From: Actinokineospora terrae | Lineage (GTDB): Bacteria; Actinomycetota; Actinomycetes; Mycobacteriales; Pseudonocardiaceae | NCBI RefSeq assembly: GCF_900111175.1 | Contig: NZ_FOGI01000008.1 | Coordinates: forward strand, 1-64,000 | Direction of reading: 5' to 3' | Length of the DNA stretch: 64,000 nt | Shown: positions 25,371 to 33,295 of the stretch, piece by piece | Position numbering within the stretch: position 1 is the stretch's first letter | Layout: every line of letters begins with the position of its first letter | The notes under the pieces: model-generated | Database searches by the model: none | What the model was told of the DNA's origin: nothing | What the model saw: the letters and a program-made list of their open reading frames with translations, nothing else | Translations under genes and position numbers: made by a program

Positions 25371-26123
25371 GTGACCCAGCGGATCGCGATCGTGACGGGG
25401 GCGGCGCGGGGCATCGGTGCCGCGATCGCGACGCGGCTCGGGCGCGACGGGTTCGCGGTCGCGGTGCTCGACCTCGACGCCGCGGCCTGCGCGGGCACGG
25501 TCGAGTCGATCACCGGGGCGGGCGGGACGGCGCTGGCGGTCGGGGCGGACGTGAGCGTGACCGAGCGGGTCGAGGCCGCGGTGGCGGAGGTCGCCGAGAA
25601 GCTCGGGCCGCCGACGGTGCTGGTGAACAACGCCGGGATCCTGCGCGACAACCTCGTGTTCAAGATGAGCGACGACGACTGGGACTCGGTCATCGGGGTG
25701 CACCTGCGGGGCGCGTTCCTGATGAGCCGCGCGGTGCAGCGCCACCAGACCGAGCAGCGGTACGGGCGGATCGTGAACCTGTCCAGCACCTCGGCGCTGG
25801 GCAACCGCGGTCAGGCGAACTACGCGACCGCGAAGGCGGGCATGCAGGGGCTGACCAAGACGTTGGCGATCGAGTTGGGCAGGTTCGGGGTCACCGCGAA
25901 CGCGATCGCGCCGGGGTTCATCGAGACCGACATGACGGCGGCGACCGCGGCGCGGATCGGGATGCCGTTCGAGGACTTCAAGGCGGGCGTGGCGGCCTCG
26001 GTGCCGGTCGGCCGGATCGGGCAACCGGAGGACGTCGCGGCCACGGCGGCGTTCCTGGTGAGCGAGGAGGCCGGGTTCGTCTCCGGCCAGGTGATCTACG
26101 TCGCCGGTGGACCCGCGGACTGA
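25371..26123 (+). CDS. SDR-family 3-oxoacyl reductase (FabG-like)
   Basis: 250 residues from a GTG with GGAGGG upstream. The dinucleotide loop TGAARGIG is at 9-16, then NNAG, then the catalytic Ser and YxxxK (LSSTSALGNR, NYATAKAG). The C-terminal GQVIYVAGG fits FabG-type enzymes acting on 3-oxoacyl-CoA or ACP. Two acyl-CoA dehydrogenase genes follow closely on the same strand. That context points to beta-oxidation of a branched or cyclic acyl chain and away from fatty acid synthesis. Confidence 0.9.
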   Translation: MTQRIAIVTGAARGIGAAIATRLGRDGFAVAVLDLDAAACAGTVESITGAGGTALAVGADVSVTERVEAAVAEVAEKLGPPTVLVNNAGILRDNLVFKMSDDDWDSVIGVHLRGAFLMSRAVQRHQTEQRYGRIVNLSSTSALGNRGQANYATAKAGMQGLTKTLAIELGRFGVTANAIAPGFIETDMTAATAARIGMPFEDFKAGVAASVPVGRIGQPEDVAATAAFLVSEEAGFVSGQVIYVAGGPAD

Positions 26124-26149
26124 TGGCGTTCGGGCATGGAGGAGCAACG

Positions 26150-27322
26150 GTGAGCGGGATGCGGGACAGGGTCGCGGCGCTGCTGTCGGCGCACGACCCG
26201 GCGACGACCGGGCGGCTGGAGTTCCTGCGCGCCCGGTTCGACGCGGGCCTGGCGTGGGTGCACTTCCCGGTCGGCCTCGGCGGGCTCGGCGCGCCCAGGG
26301 ACGCACAGCAGGAAGTCGACCTGGCGCTGGCCGAGGCAGGGGCGCCGGACAACAGCCCGCGGCGGATCGGCATCGGGCTGGGCATGGCCGCGCCGACGAT
26401 CCTGGCGCACGGCACCGAGGAGCAGCGGCTGCGCTTCCTGCGTCCACTGTGGACCGGGGAAGAGGTGTGGTGCCAGCTGTTCAGCGAGCCGGGCGCGGGC
26501 TCGGATCTGGCGGCGCTGGGGACGCGGGCGCGGCGCGACGGCGACGACTGGGTGGTGACCGGGCAGAAGGTGTGGACCTCCAGCGCGCACAACGCCCAGT
26601 GGGCCATCCTGCTCGCCCGCACCGACCCGGACGTGCCCAAGCACGCGGGGATCACCTACTTCGTGTGCGACATGACCGCGCCGGGCGTCGAGGTCCGGCC
26701 GCTGCGGCAGATCACCGGCGAGGCCGAGTTCAACGAGGTGTTCCTGACCGGGGTGCGCGTCCCGGACGCGCACCGGATCGGCGAGGTCGGCGCGGGCTGG
26801 CGGATCGCCCAGACGACGCTGATGAACGAGCGGGTCGCGATCGGCGGCCGCCCGGTCCCGCGCGAGGGCGGCATGGTCGGGGTGGTCGCGGACACCTGGC
26901 GGGCGCACCCGGAGCGCAGGACGCCCGAGCTGCACGACCGGCTGCTGAGCCTGTGGGTGGAGTCGGAAGCACTGCGCCTGGCCGGGATCCGCCTGCGCCA
27001 ACAACTCGCCGCGGGCTCCCCCGGCCCGGAGGGCTCGGCCATGAAACTCGGCTTCGCCCGCCTGTCCCAGGCCCTCTCCGCCCTGGAGGTCGAGTTCCTC
27101 GCCGAAGACGGCCTCCGCTACGACGACTGGACCCAACGCCGCCCCACCGCGGTCGACTTCACCGCCCGCGACGCCGGCTACCGCTACCTGCGCGCCAAGG
27201 GCAACTCCATCGAGGGCGGCACCTCGGAAGTCCTCCGCAACATCATCGCCGAACGAGTCCTCGGCCTCCCCACCGAACCGAGGTCCGACAAGGACATCCC
27301 CTGGAAGGACCTCCCCCGGTGA
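26150..27322 (+). CDS. acyl-CoA dehydrogenase, subunit 1
   Basis: 390 residues. Flavin-binding signatures are CQLFSEPGAGSDLA and VVTGQKVWTSSA, and the C-terminal SIEGGTSEVLRNIIAERVLG is the part that carries the FAD-binding Arg and GT in the family. GTG 26150 has GGAGG six bases upstream and is preferred over ATG 26123 (which overlaps the SDR stop). It overlaps the next acyl-CoA dehydrogenase gene by four bases. The pair looks like an alpha2-beta2 heteromeric FadE of the kind used for steroid or branched-chain side chains. Confidence 0.88.
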   Translation: MSGMRDRVAALLSAHDPATTGRLEFLRARFDAGLAWVHFPVGLGGLGAPRDAQQEVDLALAEAGAPDNSPRRIGIGLGMAAPTILAHGTEEQRLRFLRPLWTGEEVWCQLFSEPGAGSDLAALGTRARRDGDDWVVTGQKVWTSSAHNAQWAILLARTDPDVPKHAGITYFVCDMTAPGVEVRPLRQITGEAEFNEVFLTGVRVPDAHRIGEVGAGWRIAQTTLMNERVAIGGRPVPREGGMVGVVADTWRAHPERRTPELHDRLLSLWVESEALRLAGIRLRQQLAAGSPGPEGSAMKLGFARLSQALSALEVEFLAEDGLRYDDWTQRRPTAVDFTARDAGYRYLRAKGNSIEGGTSEVLRNIIAERVLGLPTEPRSDKDIPWKDLPR

Positions 27323-28371
27323 ACCTGCTCTACACCGAAGTCGAGGACGAGCTCCGGGCGAGTGTGGCCGACCTGCTCGGCGACCGCGCCAGCCCGGCCT
27401 CCGTGCTCGCGCAGATCGACAACGGGGCCGACACCGCCCTCTGGCGAGACCTGGCGCGCATCGGTGCCACCTCACTGCACGTCCCCGAACACCTCGGCGG
27501 CCAAGGCGCGAGCTACCGCGAGACAGCAGTAGTCGCTGAGGAGCTGGGGCGATCGGTGGCGCCGGTCCCGTTCCTCGGCAGCGCCATCCTGGCCACCGCC
27601 ATCCTGACCCACCTCGCCGACGACCCGGCAGCCCGCGAGCTGCTGACCAGGCTCGCCCAGGGTGAGACCACGGCCGCCCTGGTGGTGCCGTTGTCGTCCT
27701 GGGGGCCGACAGCAGGCGGGTACAAGGCGCGCAGCGTCGCCGATGCCGCGGCGGCCGAGGTGCTCCTGGTCCCCGTCGAGGGGACGGTCCACCTGGTCGA
27801 GGCCCGTCACGCGGTGGTCACGCCGGTGACCTCGCTCGACCAGACCCGGCCGATCGCCGACGTCGACATCAGCGGTGCCCCGACGACGCCGCTCACCGGT
27901 CCCGGCGACGAGGCCGTCCACGCCGCCCTGGTCGCGGGGGCGGGCATCCTGGCGTCCGAGCAGGTCGGCGTCGCCCGGTGGTGCCTGGACGCGACCGTCG
28001 CCCACATCAAGGCGCGGTACCAGTTCGGCAGGCCGGTCGGGTCGTTCCAGGCGCTCAAGCACCGCGTCGCCGACCTGTGGCAGTCGATCGTGCTCGCCAC
28101 CGCCGCCGCCCGGCACGCCGCGGACGCCCTGGCCACCGGGGTCGACGTGGACATCGCGGTGTCGGTCGCGCAGTCGCTGTGCTCGGCGGTCGCGGTGCGC
28201 GCGGCCGAGGAGTGCGTCCAGCTGCACGGCGGGATCGGCATGACCTGGGAGCACCCCGCGCACCTGTACCTCAAGCGCGCCAAGGCCGACGAGATCGCGC
28301 TCGGCACCCCCGGCAGGCACCGCGCGACCCTCGCCCCGCTGGTGGACCTGCCCCTACAGTCGACCCCATGA
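27319..28371 (+). CDS. acyl-CoA dehydrogenase, subunit 2
   Basis: 350 residues, starting at GTG 27319 inside the stop of the first dehydrogenase (GTGA). It keeps the C-terminal helical domain (ARYQFGRPVGSFQALKHR, ECVQLHGGIGMTWEHPAHLYLKRAK). The middle domain is divergent and lacks the usual SEPxAGSD and VTGxK signatures. This asymmetry is typical of FadE heterotetramers, where only one subunit supplies the catalytic base and the intact flavin pocket. The tiny gene that follows overlaps its end. Confidence 0.85.
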   Translation: MNLLYTEVEDELRASVADLLGDRASPASVLAQIDNGADTALWRDLARIGATSLHVPEHLGGQGASYRETAVVAEELGRSVAPVPFLGSAILATAILTHLADDPAARELLTRLAQGETTAALVVPLSSWGPTAGGYKARSVADAAAAEVLLVPVEGTVHLVEARHAVVTPVTSLDQTRPIADVDISGAPTTPLTGPGDEAVHAALVAGAGILASEQVGVARWCLDATVAHIKARYQFGRPVGSFQALKHRVADLWQSIVLATAAARHAADALATGVDVDIAVSVAQSLCSAVAVRAAEECVQLHGGIGMTWEHPAHLYLKRAKADEIALGTPGRHRATLAPLVDLPLQSTP

Positions 28372-28556
28372 GCGCATTCGGCGAGCTGTTCGGCAGCCAG
28401 AAGCTCCGCAAGGAGAGCCAGGACGACGCGGGCAACGGCCAGGACCCGGCCCTCGACCGGGTCGAGGAACTGACCACCGGCCCGATCGACCTGGACGCGG
28501 GCGTGCTCTACGTGCGCCGCCCCACTCCCCCGCGCACCGACGACACCGGCGCCTGA
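28368..28556 (+). CDS. 62-residue hypothetical protein
   Basis: ATG 28368 overlaps the preceding stop (ATGA). The sequence is acidic in the centre (KESQDDAGNGQDPALDRVEE) and ends with ARG/Pro-rich LYVRRPTPPRTDD. It looks partly disordered. Its coupled translation suggests a small partner of the acyl-CoA dehydrogenases, but no family is recognised. Confidence 0.55.
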   Translation: MSAFGELFGSQKLRKESQDDAGNGQDPALDRVEELTTGPIDLDAGVLYVRRPTPPRTDDTGA

Positions 28557-28581
28557 CCGGGCAGGTCAGGCGCCGAGGGGG

Positions 28582-29349
28582 TCAGCCGAGGCGGATCGTG
28601 GCGTGCATCTCCCACACCAGGATCTCCGCGCCCTCCGGCCCGGCCGTGACCCGCTGACCGCCCGAGGCGGTGATGCGCGCGGCGTCACCGGTGGCCAGCG
28701 CCCCGGACCGCTCCAGCACCACCGACCCGACCGGCACGAACAGGTGCACGAACGGCGCGTCCGGCAGCGTCACCGTGCCACCGGGGGCGATCCTGGCGGC
28801 GTAGAGCGCGGCGTGCTTCTGGCCGATCCGGATGGCCGAGGCGCCCTCGTGCTCGGGCATCCCCGACGCGACCGGCACCAGACCGCCCGCGAGCAGCTCG
28901 TTGTCGATCTCCAGCTGCTCGTACCCGGGTGCCTTGCCCGCCTCGTCCGGCACCACCCACATCTGCACGAAGTGCACCGGGTCGGCGTGCTTCGGACCAC
29001 CGGAGACCCGCCACGAGTCGTTCTTCTCCGAGTGCAGGATCCCGGTGCCCGCGCTCATCCGCTGGGCCAGGCCCGGGTAGATGATGCCGCTGTGCCCCTC
29101 GGAGTCCTGGTGCACCAGGGCGCCGCGCAGCACCCAGGTGACGATCTCCATGTCCCGGTGCGGGTGCGTGTCGAACCCGGAGCCGGGGGTCACCACGTCG
29201 TCGTTGTTGACCAGCAGCAACCCGAAGTGGGTGTTGCGGTGGTCCTGGTGGTGGCCGAAGGAGAACGAGTGCTTCGAGTCCAGCCAGCCGATGTTCGTCT
29301 TGAACCGGTCCCCGGCCCGCCGGACATCCACAGTGGTGTCGATGTTCAT
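28582..29349 (-). CDS. pirin-family bicupin
   Basis: 255 residues, two cupin domains. The N-terminal metal site is expected in DTHPHRDMEIVT (two His) and TGILHSEKND (His and Glu), the full pirin set. Bacterial pirins can act as quercetin 2,3-dioxygenases or redox-sensing proteins. ATG 29349 has AGGA seven bases upstream; ATG 29364 overlaps the VOC stop and is an alternative. It is the last of three genes, after wrbA and the VOC dioxygenase. The order suggests detoxification of quinones or aromatic electrophiles. Confidence 0.9.
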   Translation of the reverse strand: MNIDTTVDVRRAGDRFKTNIGWLDSKHSFSFGHHQDHRNTHFGLLLVNNDDVVTPGSGFDTHPHRDMEIVTWVLRGALVHQDSEGHSGIIYPGLAQRMSAGTGILHSEKNDSWRVSGGPKHADPVHFVQMWVVPDEAGKAPGYEQLEIDNELLAGGLVPVASGMPEHEGASAIRIGQKHAALYAARIAPGGTVTLPDAPFVHLFVPVGSVVLERSGALATGDAARITASGGQRVTAGPEGAEILVWEMHATIRLG

Positions 29350-29360
29350 GCTGTTGTCCT

Positions 29361-29864
29361 TCATACGACCAACTCCCCGTACATCTCGCCGAGCGGGTCG
29401 GCGATGAGTTCGACGCGGGCGCCATCGGGGTCGCGGAAGTACACCGAGGTGCCGCTCTCCTCCACGTAGGCCACACCGGCGGCGTCGAGCCGCGCCCTGG
29501 CCGCGTGCCACTGGTCCGGCGCCATGGAGATCGCCAGGTGGTGCAGCCCGCCCAGGACCTCGGCGTAGTCGCCGAGGTCGAGGCCGGGCAGGTCGAAGAA
29601 CGCGACCGCGTTGCCGTTGCCCACGTCGAAGAAGAAGTGGGTCGAGCCCGGGTAGTCGCGGTTCTCGAACATCTCGGTCAACGGGAACCCGAGCACGTCC
29701 TGGTAGAACTCGACCGTCCGGCGCACGTCCCCGCTGATCAGCGCGGTGTGGTGGATGCCGCGGGCGCTGCTGGCCGGGCGCTGTCCGCGCTCGCGCAGCA
29801 CCTCGGCCCGCAGCCGGTCGCGTTCCGCGGTCAGCTCGGCGACGCGGCTGTCCGGCAGTGCCAT
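29361..29864 (-). CDS. VOC-family dioxygenase-like protein
   Basis: 167 residues, one vicinal-oxygen-chelate fold. Metal ligands are expected in GIHHTALIS (His), LHHLAISM (His) and ARVELIADP (Glu). A helical N-terminus (VAELTAERDRLRAEVLRERG) precedes the first motif. This spacing fits ring-cleaving or glyoxalase-like enzymes such as MhqA. It starts at ATG 29864 with GGCGGAGAAACC upstream and ends in the overlap with the pirin start region. It may open a quinone-derived ring or conjugate. Confidence 0.88.
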   Translation of the reverse strand: MALPDSRVAELTAERDRLRAEVLRERGQRPASSARGIHHTALISGDVRRTVEFYQDVLGFPLTEMFENRDYPGSTHFFFDVGNGNAVAFFDLPGLDLGDYAEVLGGLHHLAISMAPDQWHAARARLDAAGVAYVEESGTSVYFRDPDGARVELIADPLGEMYGELVV

Positions 29865-29893
29865 GGTTTCTCCGCCTTCCGGGTTCGGGTGTC

Positions 29894-30505
29894 TCAGGCG
29901 CCGCGCTTGAGCCGGGCGGCGACCTTGACCGCGCGGCTCGCCTGGAACGAGATCGCGGCCAACTCGGTCTCCCCCGGCGGGGTGGCGCCGTTGTGGGAGA
30001 TGTGGCTGGCACCGTAGGGGTTGCCCGCCTGGAACTGGATCGGGTCGGCGTAGCCGGGGGCCACGATGATCGCGCCCCAGTGGTAGAAGGTGTTGTTGAT
30101 CGCCGTGATGGTCGTCTCCTGGCCGCCGTGCGCGGTACCGGTGGACGTGAACGACGATGCCACCTTGTCCACCAGCTTGCCCTGCGACCACAACGGACCT
30201 GCCTGGTCGATGAACTGCTTGACCTGCGCGGCGGGCAGGCCGAAGCGGGTCGGGCTGCCGATCAGGACGACGTCGGCCCAGTCCAGGTCGTCCATCGTCG
30301 CCTCGGGCACCGACTGGGTCTCGGCGGCGTGCGCGGCCCAGCCCTCGTTGGACGCGATCGCCTCGGCCGGGGCGAGCTCCCTGGCCTTGACCAGGCGGAC
30401 CTCGGCGCCCTCCTTCTCCGCCGCCTCGGCGGCGGCCCTGGCCAGCGCGTACACGCTGCCCGTCGCCGAGTAGTACACGACCGCCACCTTGACCTGCTCG
30501 GTCAC
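29894..30505 (-). CDS. wrbA: NAD(P)H:quinone oxidoreductase, WrbA type
   Basis: 203 residues, flavodoxin-like fold. The FMN phosphate loop is YYSATGSVYALA, then IGSPTRFGLPAAQVKQF, STGTAHGGQETT and a C-terminal FQASRAVKVAARLKRG. It reduces quinones by two electrons and so avoids semiquinone radicals. GTG 30505 has GGAGG four bases upstream. It is the first gene of the operon controlled from the intergenic palindrome shared with the divergent MarR gene. Confidence 0.92.
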   Translation of the reverse strand: MTEQVKVAVVYYSATGSVYALARAAAEAAEKEGAEVRLVKARELAPAEAIASNEGWAAHAAETQSVPEATMDDLDWADVVLIGSPTRFGLPAAQVKQFIDQAGPLWSQGKLVDKVASSFTSTGTAHGGQETTITAINNTFYHWGAIIVAPGYADPIQFQAGNPYGASHISHNGATPPGETELAAISFQASRAVKVAARLKRGA

Positions 30506-30517
30506 CGTTCCTCCAAC

Positions 30518-30535
30518 TAGTTAATGAATTAACTA
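30518..30535. promoter_or_regulatory. AT-rich MarR operator palindrome
   Basis: TAGTTAAT, GA, ATTAACTA is a perfect 8-bp inverted repeat, strikingly AT-rich in a GC-rich setting. It lies between wrbA (start 30505) and the MarR gene (start 30598). It probably overlaps both promoters and lets one MarR dimer repress in both directions. Confidence 0.8.
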
Positions 30536-30597
30536 CTGCGACTGTAGCCCCGGGTAGTTGTGATGTCAACGAGAGGGGTGCTGCGTAGGCTGGACCG

Positions 30598-31038
30598 GTG
30601 ACGCCCTGGTTGGACGCCGCCCAGCAGCGGTCCTGGCGCGCGCTCGTGGAGGGCGCGGGCCTGCTGCTGGCCCGCGTCGACAAGCACCTGCGCGACAGCC
30701 ACGGCCTGACGCTGGCCGAGTACGAGATCCTGGTGCACCTGTCCGAGGGGCACCTGCACATGTCCGAGCTCGCCGCGCAGGTCAGCCACTCGCGGGCGCG
30801 GGTGACCCAGACCGTGGACCGGCTGGTCCGCGCGGGTCTGGTGACGCGCTCGCCGTGCCCGCAGGACCGCCGGGGGGTGCACGCGGCGCTGACGGACCCG
30901 GGTCGGGCCCGGCTGGAGGCGGCCGCGCGCGACCACGTGCTGGAGGTGCGGCGGCTGGTGGTGGACGTGCTCGACACCGACGAACTCGCCGCCGTGGGCT
31001 CGGCCCTGGCCAAGGTCCGCGCCGCTGCCCAGGATTAG
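30598..31038 (+). CDS. MarR-family transcriptional regulator
   Basis: 146 residues. The winged helix is clear: LTLAEYEILVHLSEG, HMSELAAQVSHSRARVTQTVDRLVRAGLV and the wing TRSPCPQDRRGVHAALT. The lone Cys in the wing, beside the DRR that contacts DNA, is a candidate thiol sensor for quinones, by analogy with MhqR/OhrR-type proteins (inference). GTG 30598 follows the shared operator. Its stop overlaps the convergent DeoR gene by four bases. Confidence 0.9.
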   Translation: MTPWLDAAQQRSWRALVEGAGLLLARVDKHLRDSHGLTLAEYEILVHLSEGHLHMSELAAQVSHSRARVTQTVDRLVRAGLVTRSPCPQDRRGVHAALTDPGRARLEAAARDHVLEVRRLVVDVLDTDELAAVGSALAKVRAAAQD

Positions 31039-31817
31039 ACCGTGTGCACCTCTACACCGGCGTCCTCGAAGGCGGCGACGGCCTCGGCGGGGGCGGCGGA
31101 GTCGGTGATGAGCAGGCGCATGGCCGAGACCGGGCAGATCTGGGCGAAGGCGTGGCGGCCGAGCTTGGAGCTGTCGGCGATGACGATGACCCGGCGGGCC
31201 CGCTCGGCCATCAGCCGGTTGATGCTGGCCTCGCCCTCGTGGTGGGCGTAGGCGCCGTGCACCGGGTCGACCGCGTCGACGCCGAGGAACACCACGTCCA
31301 GGGTGATCTCGTCGAGGATCCTGGTGGCCAGCGGGCCGCTGAGCTCGAAGGACTGCGGGCGGGCGACGCCGCCGGTGACGACGATCTTGACGTGCGGGCG
31401 GACGGCCAGCTCGTTGGCGATGTTGAGCGCGTTGGTGACCACGGTCAGCGCCGGTTCGTCGGTCTGGTTGAAGTCGGGGCGGATGGCCAGCGCGCGGGCG
31501 ATCTCGGTGGTCGTGGTGCCGCCGTTGAGGCCGACCACGGTGCCGCGGGCGACCATCGCGGCGGCGGCCTTGCCGATGCGCTCCTTCTCGGAGGCGTGCC
31601 GGGCGGTCTTGTAGCGCAGCGGCAGGTCGTAGGCGACGTTGTTGGCGACGGCGCCGCCGCGGGTGCGGGTGAGCAGCTGCTGCTCGGCGAGGTGGTCGAG
31701 GTCGCGGCGGATGGTGGCCGCGCTCACCCCGAGTTCGTCGGCGAGGTCGTCGACGTCGACCTTGCCGCGCTGCCCGAGCATGTCCAGCAGCGTGCTGAGC
31801 CGCTCGTACCGGTCCAC
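31035..31817 (-). CDS. DeoR-family transcriptional regulator
   Basis: 260 residues from GTG 31817. N-terminal HTH (LADELGVSAATIRRDLDHL) then a sugar-phosphate-binding domain with GLNGGTTTTEIARAL, VVTNALNIANELA and the C-terminal ITDSAAPAEAV. The effector is probably a phosphorylated sugar. A frame from ATG 31892 would add 25 residues, but the family normally begins near RYERLSTLLDML, so the GTG is preferred. It is divergent from a ROK kinase gene that it probably controls. Confidence 0.9.
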   Translation of the reverse strand: MDRYERLSTLLDMLGQRGKVDVDDLADELGVSAATIRRDLDHLAEQQLLTRTRGGAVANNVAYDLPLRYKTARHASEKERIGKAAAAMVARGTVVGLNGGTTTTEIARALAIRPDFNQTDEPALTVVTNALNIANELAVRPHVKIVVTGGVARPQSFELSGPLATRILDEITLDVVFLGVDAVDPVHGAYAHHEGEASINRLMAERARRVIVIADSSKLGRHAFAQICPVSAMRLLITDSAAPAEAVAAFEDAGVEVHTV

Positions 31818-31954
31818 CCGTGCACCACCCTCCCCGCTCTCCCGCGCACACCCGCGGCGTTGCAAGGTATCGCCAAGTGAACGCACATTCAACGACCGAA
31901 ACGCTTGGCATCGGCTGACTGATCACGCAGTATTCGGTGCGCGCGCGAGCAGGT

Positions 31955-31966
31955 TCGAGCGCTCGA
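31955..31966. promoter_or_regulatory. 12-bp palindrome upstream of ROK kinase gene
   Basis: TCGAGCGCTCGA, perfectly self-complementary, ends 34 bases before the ROK start. It is a possible operator for the divergent DeoR regulator, with no other support. Confidence 0.35.
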
Positions 31967-32000
31967 GCGCCGAGATGGACGCCCAAGGGGAAGGAAGCGC

Positions 32001-32900
32001 ATGGCAGCGGACCAGCACGTGGTCGCGGTGGACGTCGGAGGTACCTCGATCAAGGCCGCGCTGGTCGACCGGGACCTGCGCGCCGTCGAGACCCTGCGCG
32101 AGCCGACCAGGCGGACCGGCGAGGTGGCCGACGTGGGCCAGATCGCCGAGCTGGTCAACCGGCTCGGCGCGGGCCACGACGTGGTGGGCGCGGGAGTGGC
32201 GGTGCCGGGGGTGGTCGACGACGAGCTGGGCCTGGTCCGCACGGCGGTCAACCTGGGCTGGCACGACGTGCCGCTGCGCGCGGAGCTGGAGGCGGCGACG
32301 TCGGTGCCGCTGCTGGTGCGCCACGACGTCCGCACGGGCGGGCTGGCCGAGTTCACCGTCGGCGCGGGCAAGGGCGCGCCGGACGCCATGTTCATGCCCG
32401 TCGGCACCGGCATCGCGGCCGCGGTCCAGGTGGACGGCTCCGTGCTCGGCGCCTCGGGCTACGCCGGTGAGATCGGCCACCTCATCGTCGACCCGGGCGG
32501 CGCCACCTGCGGCTGCGGCGCCCGCGGCTGCCTGGAGACCCTCGCCGCCGCCCCCGCCTTCGCCCGCCGCTACGCCGAGCGCACCGGCCGCACCATCACC
32601 GACGCCGCCGGGGTAGCCGGCCTGCTCTCCACCGACCCCGACGCCCGCGCCGTCTGGCGCGACGCCGTCGACGCCCTGGCCACCGCCCTCCAGGCCGCGG
32701 TAACCCTGTTCGGCCCCTCCATCATCGTCATCGGCGGCGGCGTCGCGGAAGCGGGCGAGGCCCTCATCGCGCCGCTGCGCGAGGAACTCCTCAACCGCCT
32801 CCAGTTCCAACGCAAACCAGAGGTAGTCCGCGCCGCCCTAGGCCAAGACGCAGGCCGCGTAGGCGCCGCCCTCCTAGGCTGGCAAGCCGCCAAGTCCTAA
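32001..32900 (+). CDS. ROK-family sugar kinase
   Basis: 299 residues. ATP-phosphate motif VDVGGTSIKAALVD near the start, catalytic and substrate segments GYAGEIGHL, and the zinc-binding CGCGARGCLE with ETLAA after it. The length and the zinc cluster fit glucokinase or N-acylhexosamine kinases of the ROK family. ATG 32001 has GGGGAAGGAAG upstream. Divergent to DeoR, which probably controls it. No permease or other sugar gene is near, so the sugar is unknown. Confidence 0.9.
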   Translation: MAADQHVVAVDVGGTSIKAALVDRDLRAVETLREPTRRTGEVADVGQIAELVNRLGAGHDVVGAGVAVPGVVDDELGLVRTAVNLGWHDVPLRAELEAATSVPLLVRHDVRTGGLAEFTVGAGKGAPDAMFMPVGTGIAAAVQVDGSVLGASGYAGEIGHLIVDPGGATCGCGARGCLETLAAAPAFARRYAERTGRTITDAAGVAGLLSTDPDARAVWRDAVDALATALQAAVTLFGPSIIVIGGGVAEAGEALIAPLREELLNRLQFQRKPEVVRAALGQDAGRVGAALLGWQAAKS

Positions 32901-33050
32901 CCCCCACCTCCTCGACCGCGCCGCCCTCGTCCAGCGGCGCGGTCACCCGGCGACCACCGACGCCCGATCATCGATACGGGCGTCCTCCGCCTCGAAGCAC
33001 CGCCGGAACGGGTTGTCCCGAGTGCGTCCAGCCCCAACCCGCCCCCAAAT

Positions 33051-33208
33051 ATTGGGTCCAACCACGCGCCCCTTGCAGTCGTTGGCCCCAGCGTGCCCCT
33101 CCCAGGCATTGGCCCCAGCGTGCCCGCCACAGTCGTTGGCCCTTACCCGGCCCTCTACGACGTTGGCCCCAACGCGCCCTCTACAACGTTGGCCAAACAA
33201 CGCTCCTC
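33051..33208. repeat. array of 27-bp intergenic repeats, copy 1
   Basis: About six units anchored on (G/A)TTGGCC at 33081, 33108, 33135, 33162 and 33188, with period 27 or 26. Consensus is about GTTGGCCCCAGCGTGCCC with variable flank (CTCCCAGGC, GCCACAGTC, CTCTACGAC). It ends with TTGGCCAAACAACGCTCCTC, the same closing unit as the array at 37.1-37.4 kb. Translated in frames it gives 9-residue periods, but no gene call is supported. It lies downstream of the ROK gene and of fbiC. Confidence 0.85.
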
Positions 33209-33270
33209 ACAGCCTACCGAAAAGCACCGGACAAAACGGGCGCAGCGAGCAGCAGCCTGTGGACAACTCC
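33209..33270. repeat. 62-bp intergenic element with DnaA-box-like site, copy A
   Basis: It directly follows the 27-bp array and contains GACAAAACGGG, GAGCAGCAGCC and TGTGGACAA (33258-33266), whose complement TTGTCCACA is the actinobacterial DnaA-box consensus. Copies B and C are at 37669-37730 and 37770-37830. It ends 26 bases before the fbiC stop. Confidence 0.8.
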
Positions 33271-33295
33271 CACCCGACCACCAACCCCACCAAGA

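Noticed and set aside
30855..31880. 341-codon plus-strand frame over the DeoR gene
   Set aside because: Shadow of the DeoR gene on the minus strand; Gly/Val-rich without motifs.
33051..33208. Possible CRISPR array
   Set aside because: Units are contiguous with no unique spacers, the anchors vary, and no cas genes occur in the window.
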